In this document: positions 10,137-18,344 of the stretch, piece by piece
How positions within the stretch are numbered: the stretch's first letter is position 1
Layout of the letters: the number at the start of each line of letters is the position of its first letter
NCBI RefSeq assembly: GCF_000744825.1
Contig: NZ_JQMR01000001.1
Coordinates: 1,907,501 to 1,971,500 of the forward strand
Origin: Carnobacterium mobile DSM 4848
Lineage (GTDB): Bacteria > Bacillota > Bacilli > Lactobacillales > Carnobacteriaceae
Direction of reading: 5' to 3'
Length of the DNA: 64,000 bases
Made by a program: the position numbers and the translations under genes
The notes under the pieces: model-generated
The model's database searches: none
Seen by the model: the letters and a program-made list of their open reading frames with translations, nothing else
Told to the model about the DNA's origin: nothing

Positions 10137-10251
10137 TTAATTGAAATGGTTACTTAAACTCTCTGCTTTTGGAACTTCAACGAAGTAGATTGAGTTTATG
10201 AAAATGAGAAGGTTTTCTAGATAAACGATAAACTTTTTTGTGTGAAATAGC

Positions 10252-10280
10252 TTGAATTAAATTTTTACTACAGTTATACT
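10252..10280 (+). promoter_or_regulatory. Sigma-A type promoter of kduI
   Basis: TTGAAT (10252-10257) and TATACT (10275-10280) are separated by exactly 17 bp. Transcription would start near 10287, just before the two palindromic operator boxes. Confidence 0.65.
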
Positions 10281-10290
10281 ACGATTATAG

Positions 10291-10326
10291 TTTCTTTAAG
10301 AGAAATACGATTTCCTATAAGGAAAT
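10291..10326. promoter_or_regulatory. Tandem IclR-type operator boxes at kduI
   Basis: Two palindromes, TTTCTTTAAGAGAAA (10291-10305) and TTTCCTATAAGGAAA (10311-10325, extended by flanking A/T), follow the TTTCY-N5-RGAAA pattern and are centred 20 bp apart, two helical turns. They lie just downstream of the predicted start of transcription, which fits repression. Matching boxes at iclR point to the IclR protein as the binder. Confidence 0.68.
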
Positions 10327-10351
10327 AATAAAATGTGGGAGGATATTTACA

Positions 10352-11188
10352 ATGAAAATGGAAACGAGATATGCACATAGCCCAGAGGATATTCAACACT
10401 ATTCAACTGAGCAGTTACGTGAAAAGTTTTTAGTAGAATCACTTTTTTCTCCAGGAGAAGTTTCATTAACTTATACACACAACGACCGTATGATATTTGG
10501 TGGAGTTACTCCAACTACAGAACCTTTAGAAATTATTTTATCTAAAGAATTAGGTGTTGATTATTTCTTAGAACGTAGAGAATTAGGTGTTATTAATATA
10601 GGTGGCCCAGGAAGTATAGTAATTGATGGCGAAGAGTCAGAGATGAAAAAACAAGATGGCTATTATATTGGAAAAGAAACAAAACAAGTTTTATTCAAAT
10701 CAAAAGATAAACTGAATCCAGCTAAGTTTTACTGTGTATCTGTACCTGCACATAAAATTTATCCAAATGTAAAAATTAGTATTGATAAGATTACACCAAT
10801 GAAGACTGGTGAGCAAAAAACGTTAAACGAAAGATCAATCTATCAATACATTCATCCGAACGTCTGCAAGAGCTGCCAGTTACAAATGGGTTATACTATT
10901 TTAGCTGAAGGATCATCTTGGAATACTATGCCTTGCCATACTCATGAACGTCGTATGGAAACTTATCTATATTTCGATATGGAAGCAGACACAAGAACGT
11001 TCCACTTTATGGGTAAACCAAATGAAACAAAACACTTAGTTGTGGCTAATGAGCAAGCTGTTATCTCACCAAGTTGGTCAATTCATACAGGAGTCGGAAC
11101 AGCGGACTATACGTTCATATGGGCAATGTGTGGAGAAAATATCACCTATACAGATATGGATATGGTAGCAATGGATGAGCTAAAATAA
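10352..11188 (+). CDS. kduI: 5-keto-4-deoxyuronate isomerase (4-deoxy-L-threo-5-hexosulose-uronate ketol-isomerase)
   Basis: KduI converts 4-deoxy-L-threo-5-hexosulose uronate to 3-deoxy-D-glycero-2,5-hexodiulosonate, the first intracellular step after unsaturated uronates are freed. The protein is 278 residues, the same as the classical enzyme, and the zinc ligands are in place: His196, His198 and Glu203 in PCHTHERRMETYLYF and His245 in SWSIHTG. It is a cytoplasmic bicupin. ATG at 10352 follows a strong GGGAGGA. kduD comes next, and a good promoter with two operator-like palindromes precedes it. Identification is confident. Confidence 0.96.
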   Translation: MKMETRYAHSPEDIQHYSTEQLREKFLVESLFSPGEVSLTYTHNDRMIFGGVTPTTEPLEIILSKELGVDYFLERRELGVINIGGPGSIVIDGEESEMKKQDGYYIGKETKQVLFKSKDKLNPAKFYCVSVPAHKIYPNVKISIDKITPMKTGEQKTLNERSIYQYIHPNVCKSCQLQMGYTILAEGSSWNTMPCHTHERRMETYLYFDMEADTRTFHFMGKPNETKHLVVANEQAVISPSWSIHTGVGTADYTFIWAMCGENITYTDMDMVAMDELK

Positions 11189-11221
11189 AATGATTCTATT
11201 TTGAAAAGAGGAGTATTTAAA

Positions 11222-12013
11222 ATGACAGAATTTGGTATGGATGCATTTAAATTAGATAGTAAGATAGCGCTTGTTACAGGCGCAGTTTACGGAATTGGCT
11301 TTGGAATTGCTGAATCTTTAGCTAAAGCAGGAGCTAAGATTGTCTTTAACAGTATCAATCAAGAAAGTGTTGAACAGGGATTGGCTTCGTATAAAGAAGC
11401 AGGAATTGAAGCATACGGCTATGTCTGTGATATTACAGATGAAGAGGCTGTGGAAAAAATGGTTAAACAGATTGAATCTGAGGTTGGAGTAATTGACATT
11501 TTAGTAAATAATGCTGGAATTATTAAACGCATTCCAATGTTAGACATGTCGGCTGAAGATTACCGTCAAGTGATAGATATAAATTTAACAGGACAATTTA
11601 TTGTATCAAAAGCTGTTCTTCCATCAATGATTAAAAAAGGACATGGGAAAATCATCAATATCTGTTCAATGATGAGTGAATTAGGTAGAGAAACAGTAAG
11701 TGCCTATGCATCAGCTAAAGGTGGATTGAAAATGTTGACCAAAAACATTTGTGCTGAATTTGGAGAGAATAATATTCAATGTAATGGAATTGGACCTGGG
11801 TATATAGAAACGCCACAAACTGCTCCATTACGTGTCGAAGGACATCCTTTTAATGAGTTTATTATTGATAAAACACCTGCAGCTCGCTGGGGCAAAGTGG
11901 AAGACTTACAAGGTCCTGCATTATTTTTAGCATCAGATGCATCTAATTTTGTTAATGGACATATTTTATATGTTGATGGCGGCATCTTAGCTTCTATTGG
12001 TAAACAACCTTAA
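11222..12013 (+). CDS. kduD: 2-dehydro-3-deoxy-D-gluconate 5-dehydrogenase (SDR family)
   Basis: This 263-residue short-chain dehydrogenase is the likely KduD that reduces 3-deoxy-2,5-hexodiulosonate to 2-keto-3-deoxygluconate with NAD(P)H. It has the nucleotide-binding TGAVYGIGFGIA, NNAG, a catalytic Ser in ICSMMS and the YASAK active-site pair, and ends with a typical VDGG segment. A TTG 21 nt earlier is in frame, but ATG at 11222 follows GAGGAG and is preferred. The gene lies 33 nt after kduI and is closed by a terminator. Gluconate 5-dehydrogenase is the close alternative name for the same fold; the context favours KduD. Confidence 0.9.
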   Translation: MTEFGMDAFKLDSKIALVTGAVYGIGFGIAESLAKAGAKIVFNSINQESVEQGLASYKEAGIEAYGYVCDITDEEAVEKMVKQIESEVGVIDILVNNAGIIKRIPMLDMSAEDYRQVIDINLTGQFIVSKAVLPSMIKKGHGKIINICSMMSELGRETVSAYASAKGGLKMLTKNICAEFGENNIQCNGIGPGYIETPQTAPLRVEGHPFNEFIIDKTPAARWGKVEDLQGPALFLASDASNFVNGHILYVDGGILASIGKQP

Positions 12014-12055
12014 CAGAAAAATAAACCGTTTAAAATAAATAATAAATAGTATCAG

Positions 12056-12100
12056 GAAAAATAAGAAACACTGATCTCATATGTGTTTCTTATTTTCTTT
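12056..12100 (+). terminator. Terminator between kduD and the MFS gene
   Basis: Arms AAAATAAGAAACAC and GTGTTTCTTATTTT pair perfectly over an 11-nt loop. The A/T-rich outer stem makes it usable on either strand. A possible GTG start at 12083 for the next gene falls inside this stem, which argues for the later start at 12125. Confidence 0.8.
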
Positions 12101-12124
12101 AGAATTAAGAAAGGAAATCAATTT

Positions 12125-13318
12125 GTGCAAAAAAATGCTTTTTATAATGATTTAAGCGATACTAATAAGTATATTATCAAGTGTTGTTTTTTTATCTTTT
12201 TCGTTAATGGTATTTATGCAATGGTTTTTGGGTCTATCTTGCCATTATTAAGCAGTGCTTATCAATTAAATGATTTAGTGAGTGGTATGCTAATTTCGAG
12301 TCACCAAATAGGAAATTTAATAGCAGGCCTTCTAGCCGGAATCCTACCTATTTATTTAGGAAAGAAAAATTCTATTCTTTTCTTAAGTAGTTTTGTTGTT
12401 GTTGGATTTTTATTAATCATAACAACAGGTCAACCTTGGTTATTATTAGCTGCATTTTTCTTTACAGGAATTAGTAGAGGGAGTATTTCTAACTTTAATA
12501 ATAAAGTGGTTAATGATATTTCAAACAGTAGCCCGACTGCTTCTAACTTATTACATAGTCTTTTTGCAGTAGGTGCATTAATATCTCCATTTTTGGTTAT
12601 TGTAACAACAAAATTATTTGGTGTAAATGGATGGAGAGTAACGGGTATCATTATCATTATTTTAATTTTAATTTCACAATTCATGTTCTCTAGGATGCCG
12701 ATAGATGAAGAAAAACCTAAAAAAAATAAGACAACCATTAAAAAGAATTATGAATTTTTTAAAAACAAATATTTTCTGATCACAGTCGTTATCTTGTTTT
12801 TCTATCTATGTGCTGAAGCAACCATAACTGGTTTTATAGTGAAGTATTTTGTAGATTCTACTATTATGACTGTTTTACAAGCCCAAATAGTATCCTCTGT
12901 TTTATGGCTGGCTATACTAGTCGGACGTCTAGGGTGTATTTTCTTTGGCCATTTTTTGAAAAAAAGCCATTTATTATTGTTAATAAGTGTAGGAGCAAGT
13001 ATGTTTTATTTCTTCTTGTTAAACGTAACGAATTACTCTCTAATCCTGCTTATTATTTTTGGCTTAGGTGTTTCAATGGGTGGGATCTATCCAACGGCAA
13101 TGACAATTGCCGGTTCATCTATAAAAGAATATCCAATGGCAATAGGATGGTTATTAATCTTAGGTGGCATAGGTGGTATTGCAATGCCAACGATAACAGG
13201 TATCCTATCTGATCAATTTGGTATTTTCGCTGGGATGGCAGCTATTATTGTTGCAATTGTGATCATGTTAATAGGTGTAATGGCTTACGCGTTAATTGAA
13301 AAAAATAATAAGGTTTAG
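12125..13318 (+). CDS. MFS transporter, probable sugar/uronate permease
   Basis: This integral membrane protein of about 397 residues has roughly 12 hydrophobic segments and the look of the major facilitator superfamily (sugar:H+ symporter or fucose-permease-like branch), with a paired-repeat layout and a basic central loop (EEKPKKNKTTIKK). GTG at 12125 is chosen because AAGAAAGGAAA lies 7 nt before it; an earlier in-frame GTG at 12083 is buried in a terminator stem. It is flanked by kduD and kdgA and lies 28 nt before kdgA, so uptake of a uronate or keto-deoxy sugar is a reasonable inference. The substrate is not visible in the sequence. Confidence 0.82.
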   Translation: MQKNAFYNDLSDTNKYIIKCCFFIFFVNGIYAMVFGSILPLLSSAYQLNDLVSGMLISSHQIGNLIAGLLAGILPIYLGKKNSILFLSSFVVVGFLLIITTGQPWLLLAAFFFTGISRGSISNFNNKVVNDISNSSPTASNLLHSLFAVGALISPFLVIVTTKLFGVNGWRVTGIIIIILILISQFMFSRMPIDEEKPKKNKTTIKKNYEFFKNKYFLITVVILFFYLCAEATITGFIVKYFVDSTIMTVLQAQIVSSVLWLAILVGRLGCIFFGHFLKKSHLLLLISVGASMFYFFLLNVTNYSLILLIIFGLGVSMGGIYPTAMTIAGSSIKEYPMAIGWLLILGGIGGIAMPTITGILSDQFGIFAGMAAIIVAIVIMLIGVMAYALIEKNNKV

Positions 13319-13346
13319 AACAGTTTAATTATTTGGAGGAGAAAAT

Positions 13347-13994
13347 ATGACAAAAAAATATGAAATATTAAAAAAATTATCCAATAACTATTTATTTGCA
13401 GTGGTCCGAGGTAAAGATAAAGAAGACGGAACAAATATTTCTAATGCATGCATTGAAGGTGGACTAAAGAATATTGAAATTACTTATACTACCCCTGATG
13501 CGAGTTCTGTTATTAGTCATCTAGTGAAATCAGTTAATTCTGAAGAAGTAGTAATAGGAGCGGGTACTATTTTAGATGATATTACTGCTCGCAATGCAAT
13601 TTTAGCAGGTGCAGAATTTATTGTTAGCCCTCACTTCGATAGCGCTATATCAAAAATTTGTAACCGATATAGTGTTCCTTACTTACCGGGATGTGCTACA
13701 GCAACTGAAATAATTAAGGCCTTAGAATCAGGAGTAGATGTTGTTAAATTATTTCCAGGTGGATTATTAGGTGCGAGCTTTATAAAAGATATCCATGGTC
13801 CACTACCACATGTAGAAATGATGCCTTCTGGTGGCGTTAGTTTAGATAACTTAAAGCAATGGATAGAAAATGGAGCATGGGGAGCAGGTATTGGGAGTGC
13901 GTTAACTAAAGACATTAATAAAAATGGTTATGAGAGTGTCACAATAGCAGCTAATAAGTTTGTTGATAAGATGCTAGAAATCAAGTCAGTTTAA
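13347..13994 (+). CDS. kdgA: 2-dehydro-3-deoxy-phosphogluconate aldolase
   Basis: KDPG aldolase splits 2-keto-3-deoxy-6-phosphogluconate into pyruvate and glyceraldehyde-3-phosphate. The 215-residue TIM-barrel protein has IEITYTTPDA (with the catalytic Glu), GAGTI, the Schiff-base lysine in VVKLFPGG, and the phosphate-binding PSGGV near the C-terminus. GGAGGAG precedes the ATG. It is the final step of the pathway and lies directly before the kinase that makes its substrate (25 nt gap). Confident. Confidence 0.95.
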   Translation: MTKKYEILKKLSNNYLFAVVRGKDKEDGTNISNACIEGGLKNIEITYTTPDASSVISHLVKSVNSEEVVIGAGTILDDITARNAILAGAEFIVSPHFDSAISKICNRYSVPYLPGCATATEIIKALESGVDVVKLFPGGLLGASFIKDIHGPLPHVEMMPSGGVSLDNLKQWIENGAWGAGIGSALTKDINKNGYESVTIAANKFVDKMLEIKSV

Positions 13995-14019
13995 AACTAA
14001 AAATTAGGAGAATGGATTT

Positions 14020-14970
14020 ATGATAGATGTTATGTTATTTGGTGAACCGATGGTTATTTTTTATGCAAACAATGAGGGTCCATTAGAAAATGCTATAAGT
14101 TTCTCAAAAGGATTAGCTGGAGCAGAAGTTAATGTAGGGATTGGCTTAACTCGTTTGGGTCATAATGTAAATTACATGACTAAATTAAATAAAGATGAAT
14201 TCGGAAAATATATTCATGATTGTTTAAAAAAAGAAAAATTAGATTCAACTTATATTTCATTTGATAAAAAAAAGCAAGTAGGGTTAATGTTTAAAAATAA
14301 AGTAATAGAAGGTGACCCTAAAACTTTATATTATCGTAAAAATACTGCAGCTTCTACATTATCTATTGAAGACGCAAAAAAAATTGACTTTAAAGAAGTC
14401 AAAGTATTGCATATCACGGGTATCCCACCAGCTTTAAGTGAAAGTAGCCGTCAAGCTTGTTTTTATATGATGAGAGCTGCGCGTAAAGCAGGCTGCTATA
14501 TCACTTTTGATCCTAACTTGCGTCCGGCTTTATGGGAGAGTGAAGAACTAATGATTAGAACTATGAATGAATTAGCTAGTCTTTCTGATGTAGTTATACC
14601 AGGAATTTCTGAAGGAGAGATCTTAACAGGATTAACTGATGTAGAGTCCATTGCCGATTTCTATTTAAATCAAGGTTCTAAAGTAGTTATCATTAAAGAC
14701 GGTAGTAGAGGTGCTTACTTTAAAGAAATTGATAAAAAAATTCAGTTTGTAAAAGGGTTCAAAGTAGACCGTGTTGTTGACACTATAGGTGCTGGAGATG
14801 GGTTTGCTACTGGAATAATTGATGGATATTTGTCAAATATTTCAACCGCAGATGCTATTAAACGTGCCAATGCGATAGGCGCGATTCAAGTACAAAACAT
14901 AAGTGATAATGAAGGACTACCAACTCGTAAGGAACTATTGTCTTTTTTAACAACGAATAAACAATTTTAG
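14020..14970 (+). CDS. kdgK: 2-keto-3-deoxygluconate kinase (PfkB family)
   Basis: This 316-residue PfkB/ribokinase-family kinase phosphorylates 2-keto-3-deoxygluconate to the 6-phosphate used by KdgA. It has the N-terminal GGxN-like region (GLAGAEVNVGIGLTRLG), the middle DPNLRPALW motif that is characteristic of KDG kinases, and the C-terminal GAGDGFATG signature carrying the catalytic Asp. TTAGGAGAA precedes the ATG. It is the last gene of the uronate cluster before the IS region. Confident. Confidence 0.93.
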   Translation: MIDVMLFGEPMVIFYANNEGPLENAISFSKGLAGAEVNVGIGLTRLGHNVNYMTKLNKDEFGKYIHDCLKKEKLDSTYISFDKKKQVGLMFKNKVIEGDPKTLYYRKNTAASTLSIEDAKKIDFKEVKVLHITGIPPALSESSRQACFYMMRAARKAGCYITFDPNLRPALWESEELMIRTMNELASLSDVVIPGISEGEILTGLTDVESIADFYLNQGSKVVIIKDGSRGAYFKEIDKKIQFVKGFKVDRVVDTIGAGDGFATGIIDGYLSNISTADAIKRANAIGAIQVQNISDNEGLPTRKELLSFLTTNKQF

Positions 14971-15096
14971 ACTGTCTACACTGGAATGGCAACAGTTTTT
15001 TTGACAAATTTTATAAGGTGCAGAACTTCTTTCCGTATGCTATTTCGATTGTCCTTGATAATGAGCCTCCTCGGATGTGACGATCTTCGGCAGGAG

Positions 15097-15945
15097 CTAA
15101 CAGTTAAAGGTTGACTGCCTCGCTAATGTTAGCCCGAGCTCATTATCAAGGATTCGCTGCGCCAATCTCTGGTTACGGTAACCAACCGGTGTCTCGTAGC
15201 CAAGTGTACCGTGCAACCGAAGGTGGTTCCACCAATTATCATAGTCAAATAACTCCAAATCCAATTGTTGTAAGGTTTCAAATGTGTATTGATAGACGAA
15301 TTCTACTTTCTACGACTTATAAGTTGATTCAACTACGGCATTATCAAAAGGACAGCCTTTATGACTCAATGATCGGTTGATGTCAAACGTTGTTAATAAT
15401 TCATCAATAGCTTGGTTATCAAACTCTTTTCCACGTTCAGTATGAAAAAACTCAATCTCTGTTAGAGGTTATTTGATACGGCTAAATGCTTTTTTTACTA
15501 GAAAAGCATCTTTATGTTCCCCCCACAAGAATAGCCGAGAATTTCTCGATTGAACAGATCCAAAATGAAACAGATATAATGCTATCTTTTCCCGACTCGT
15601 ACATAAGTCAAGTCTGTTACGATCGCTTCTAATGGGTTGTCTCTTAAGAATTTACGATTCAATACGTTTGTCGTTTTTTGCTTCATTGCAAGTAGAACGA
15701 TGTACTTTAAAATAAGCAACAGTATAGCTCGATTTTAATCCTCTATTTTTCATGATTCGACTAATTTTTCGTCGGCTGATCTGAATGCCTCGTTTTGATA
15801 AAGCTTTTTTTATTTTTCTTGAGCCGTAGGCTTTTCGGCTGCGGATAAATTCTTCAGCGACCGCTTCTTCAAGTTCTGATTCGTCTTTCTTTGGTTTTGA
15901 TTGATAATAATAGGACTGACGTGATAGACCTAACATTCTGCACAT
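15097..15945 (-). pseudogene. IS3-family transposase OrfB (rve/DDE), broken
   Basis: The minus strand starts MCRMLGLSRQSYYYQSKPKK, the usual start of IS150-type OrfB with its HTH_21 region (KAYGSRKI), and is open to 15652. Beyond that, frames must be switched to read the integrase core: AIVTDLTYV, LDLFNREILGYS, FHTERGKEFDNQ and the C-terminal DYDNWWNHLRLHGTLGYETP. At least one frameshift and one stop interrupt it. The total of about 283 codons fits the family. Confidence 0.82.
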
Positions 15946-15986
15946 CGCTGATATAGGGTAAAGATGCTTATTCTTATTCGCATCGA

Positions 15987-16277
15987 TTACTTGTCTCTTA
16001 GTCCGAATATCAGCGCTGCTTGCTTTAAAATATCATTTTCCATTTCTAATTGCTGGTTTCTTTTACGTAGTTCTAACAATTCTTTTTGTTCAGGCGTAAG
16101 ATTATCTTTTTCTTTGAATGAACCACTCGTTTTAGATTGCTTTACCCATTTGTCAAATGCTGAAGCCGTTAGTTCATATTCTCGAATGATTTCTACACGT
16201 GGCTTTCCAGCTAAGTAAAGATTGACGATTTGTTGCTTGAATTCTTGTGAAAAAGTTCTTCGTGTTCTCTTAGACAT
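15987..16277 (-). CDS. IS3-family transposase OrfA
   Basis: This 96-residue helix-turn-helix protein begins MSKRTRRTFSQEFKQQIVNLYLAGK, typical of IS3-family (IS150-group) OrfA, followed by a Leu/Glu-rich coiled coil (ELLELRKRNQQLEMENDILKQA) that pairs OrfA with OrfAB. The start at 16277 follows AGAAGGA on the minus strand; a longer frame to 16316 exists but lacks a ribosome binding site. OrfA looks intact although OrfB is broken. Confidence 0.9.
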   Translation of the reverse strand: MSKRTRRTFSQEFKQQIVNLYLAGKPRVEIIREYELTASAFDKWVKQSKTSGSFKEKDNLTPEQKELLELRKRNQQLEMENDILKQAALIFGLRDK

Positions 16278-16385
16278 AAAAATTCCTTCTGGTATGTTTG
16301 CTTCTAGTCTACACACCTTAATTTTTCTGTCTAGTTAATTATAGCCTATCCAAGCTAATAAAAAATGTATTTAATTATTCCGTTT

Positions 16386-18057
16386 GTGTCAAGTTTTTCT
16401 CGAGTGTCCTATTCCTTCACTAGTTTAGGCACTCTATTTTTGTACACCCATCAGCTACCACACGGCTCCGCCGCTTGCTGGCCCATCTTTTGGAAGAACG
16501 TTCCTAAAACCAGGAACCTTCTCCCAAAAGACAGGAATTAACGAAAACTTTTAATTAATTGTCCTATTGCCGATGAACGAGAAGCATACAAGGGAATGGT
16601 CCCATTCTTTGCCCCGACTGACTGCCGTGTTTTATCATGCAATAACGACGATAAACGAACCGTTTGGTTCAGCTTGCGCTGTTGTCTCGCACTTCTATTT
16701 TGTTGATGAAGGTAGGCTTCACGCAAGGTGTGATTGAACATCCCTTGTTTTACCTTTACCATAGCTTCGCAACCTTCTGCGCTCCAATGCATCCCACGCT
16801 TTTTCATGCGAAAAGAGATGTGTCGTTGATTCGATTCCATTGCGCCTAAACCTCTTGCATCCTCTGGTGCTTGTTCTACTTTTTCGCGCCAATCGAAAAT
16901 CCGATCCCAATTCCGTAAGACATAGGTTCTAAATGTATTCAGTTTTTCCACTGCTGCTGTTTCGTCTAACGTACTTTCATACGTATCTAACCAAATAGTT
17001 AAATGATCTAAATCATGCGTCTTTAATGCTTGCTTGACCTGCTGTTTAAAGATAGTCGTTTTCACACCAAATGCGCGATTTAACCCTTGAAAAACATGAT
17101 AAGAGTCTAGCTGATTGAGAACGGGATAATTCGATTGAGAAAAAGCTTCTTGGAATCTATCTGCAGTATAGCCTTGTCCACCGTCACTATTGGTAATAAC
17201 TTGGGCTTGTTGTAAGGCATAATGATTCGTTGTAAAGGCTTGGACCTCTGCCCAAAAACCAGCGGTTTTTTTAGTCGTCATAATGGCTTTAGGTTCCTTT
17301 AAGGAAACGCGTTTTCCGTTTTTATTCCAGCCTTCGTAAAGAATGGCATGACGAACTTCTAAGCTTTTTTTCTTTTCTGTTCCACGCACAAAAACACCAT
17401 CCGCTTCGGCATAGAAATAGTCCACTTTTTTCCCTTCTGGCAATTCAGCTGCTTCTTCTAGCTCCAATACGCTTTCTTCATCTTCACGTGCTTGTGCGGA
17501 TCCAACGCGTTTAAGAAGACTGCCAACTGTTTGGTGGCTGATCGTGACAGCCGTCCATTCATTTAGCATAGTTGCAGTATCTCGATAAGTAGCTTTACTC
17601 GCCAACTCAGCCACTTTTACTTCTACTAATGGACTATGACGCTGATATTTTCGAATGCCTAACCACTCATCTAGTGGATAATGATTCTGATCCGTGTGAT
17701 CTACCATTAAGGTACGATAGTACCGAACGGGACCGAAAATAAATTGGACCGTTTTCCAATCTTCTCGTTTCACTTTCCAACCTTCAAGTTGTTTCTCCTC
17801 TTTGATCACCTGATTGATATGAGTGAAGACATCTCCCACTAATTCAGAAAATACTTCATACATATAAACTTGAATAGCTTCTTCTGTCTCTATTAAATTG
17901 TTTGAACCCTTTATTATTTGGTAAACCTTTGATATAATCTTATCCATAAGAAGGCCTTTTTCATTTATGTATTTGCCGCTCAAGCATACATTTATGATAG
18001 AACGCCTTCTTTTTTTTTTTTCAGTAAAATTATTAACTCTCGAGAACTATTTTACAC
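16386..18057 (-). mobile_element. ISLre2-family insertion sequence, apparently intact
   Basis: One transposase gene is framed by imperfect inverted repeats: GTGTCAAGTTTTTCTCGAG from 16386, and GTGTAAAATAGTTCTCGAG reading inward from 18057. The length is 1672 bp. No clear target duplication was found at these borders. Confidence 0.8.
16538..17947 (-). CDS. ISLre2-type transposase (UPF0236 family)
   Basis: This 469-residue transposase matches the ISLre2/UPF0236 family in length and in motifs such as FGPVRYYRTLM, HQTVGSLLKRVG, VDYFYAEADGVFV, ITNSDGGQGYT, LDSYHVFQGLNRAF and GLGAMESNQRHIS, which hold the acidic catalytic residues. The frame is unbroken from ATG at 17947; an in-frame ATG at 17983 lies outside the conserved N-terminus. 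It is the only transposase in this cluster, besides IS66 TnpB/TnpC, that looks intact. Confidence 0.9.
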   Translation of the reverse strand: MDKIISKVYQIIKGSNNLIETEEAIQVYMYEVFSELVGDVFTHINQVIKEEKQLEGWKVKREDWKTVQFIFGPVRYYRTLMVDHTDQNHYPLDEWLGIRKYQRHSPLVEVKVAELASKATYRDTATMLNEWTAVTISHQTVGSLLKRVGSAQAREDEESVLELEEAAELPEGKKVDYFYAEADGVFVRGTEKKKSLEVRHAILYEGWNKNGKRVSLKEPKAIMTTKKTAGFWAEVQAFTTNHYALQQAQVITNSDGGQGYTADRFQEAFSQSNYPVLNQLDSYHVFQGLNRAFGVKTTIFKQQVKQALKTHDLDHLTIWLDTYESTLDETAAVEKLNTFRTYVLRNWDRIFDWREKVEQAPEDARGLGAMESNQRHISFRMKKRGMHWSAEGCEAMVKVKQGMFNHTLREAYLHQQNRSARQQRKLNQTVRLSSLLHDKTRQSVGAKNGTIPLYASRSSAIGQLIKSFR

Positions 18058-18344
18058 ATACAATTATTCCTATCCTCCTTAACTTAATATCTAGATTCTC
18101 TCAATTTTCTTTTAAAAAGTAACGCACCTATTAGTTTACAATTAGCAACCATGGGGTTACATATACTAAAAAAACTAAGTTTAAAAGAGTACTTATTTTA
18201 AATGATTCAATAAAAAGAGACTAATTACTGAGTAAAAGTAATTAATCTCTTGCTGCATTCCTTAAATAAAATCGCTTTTTATTGATACATGATTTTATCC
18301 GATTTCATGTATCAAACTTCTCGCTTTAACTACCATATATATAG
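18058..18344. other. Spacer between the ISLre2 and IS1380 elements, with a minus-strand terminator
   Basis: No gene seen. A hairpin at 18212-18251 (stem AAGAGATTAATTACT on the minus strand followed by TTTTTA) looks like a rho-independent terminator for minus-strand transcription, with no obvious gene to serve. Confidence 0.55.

Larger units (their letters stand above)
15001..16334 (-). mobile_element. IS3-family insertion sequence, defective
   Basis: The element carries the two-gene orfA/orfB arrangement of IS3-family elements on the minus strand. Its ends are imperfect inverted repeats: near 15002 GACAAATTTTATAAGGTG and, on the other strand ending near 16332, GACAGAAAAATTAAGGTG. Size is about 1.33 kb, normal for the family. 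Exact borders and target duplication could not be fixed. OrfB is broken, so it cannot move on its own. Confidence 0.75.

Noticed and set aside
12083-12124. A GTG start for the MFS gene at 12083 that would add 14 residues.
   Set aside because: It lies in the stem of a strong terminator and has no ribosome binding site, while GTG at 12125 follows AAGAAAGGAAA at good spacing.
14971-15005. ACTGT/ACAGT hairpin plus T run after kdgK as its terminator.
   Set aside because: The stem is only 5 bp with a long loop, and it runs into the IS3 left end, so it is too weak to call.
15111-15380. Plus-strand frame of 89 codons over the IS3 element.
   Set aside because: It is the antisense shadow of the OrfB transposase, which reads convincingly on the minus strand.
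16386-18057. Repeated AATTATTCC near both ends of the ISLre2 element as a target duplication.
   Set aside because: The repeats are not at equal distance from the element ends, so they do not form a proper duplication.
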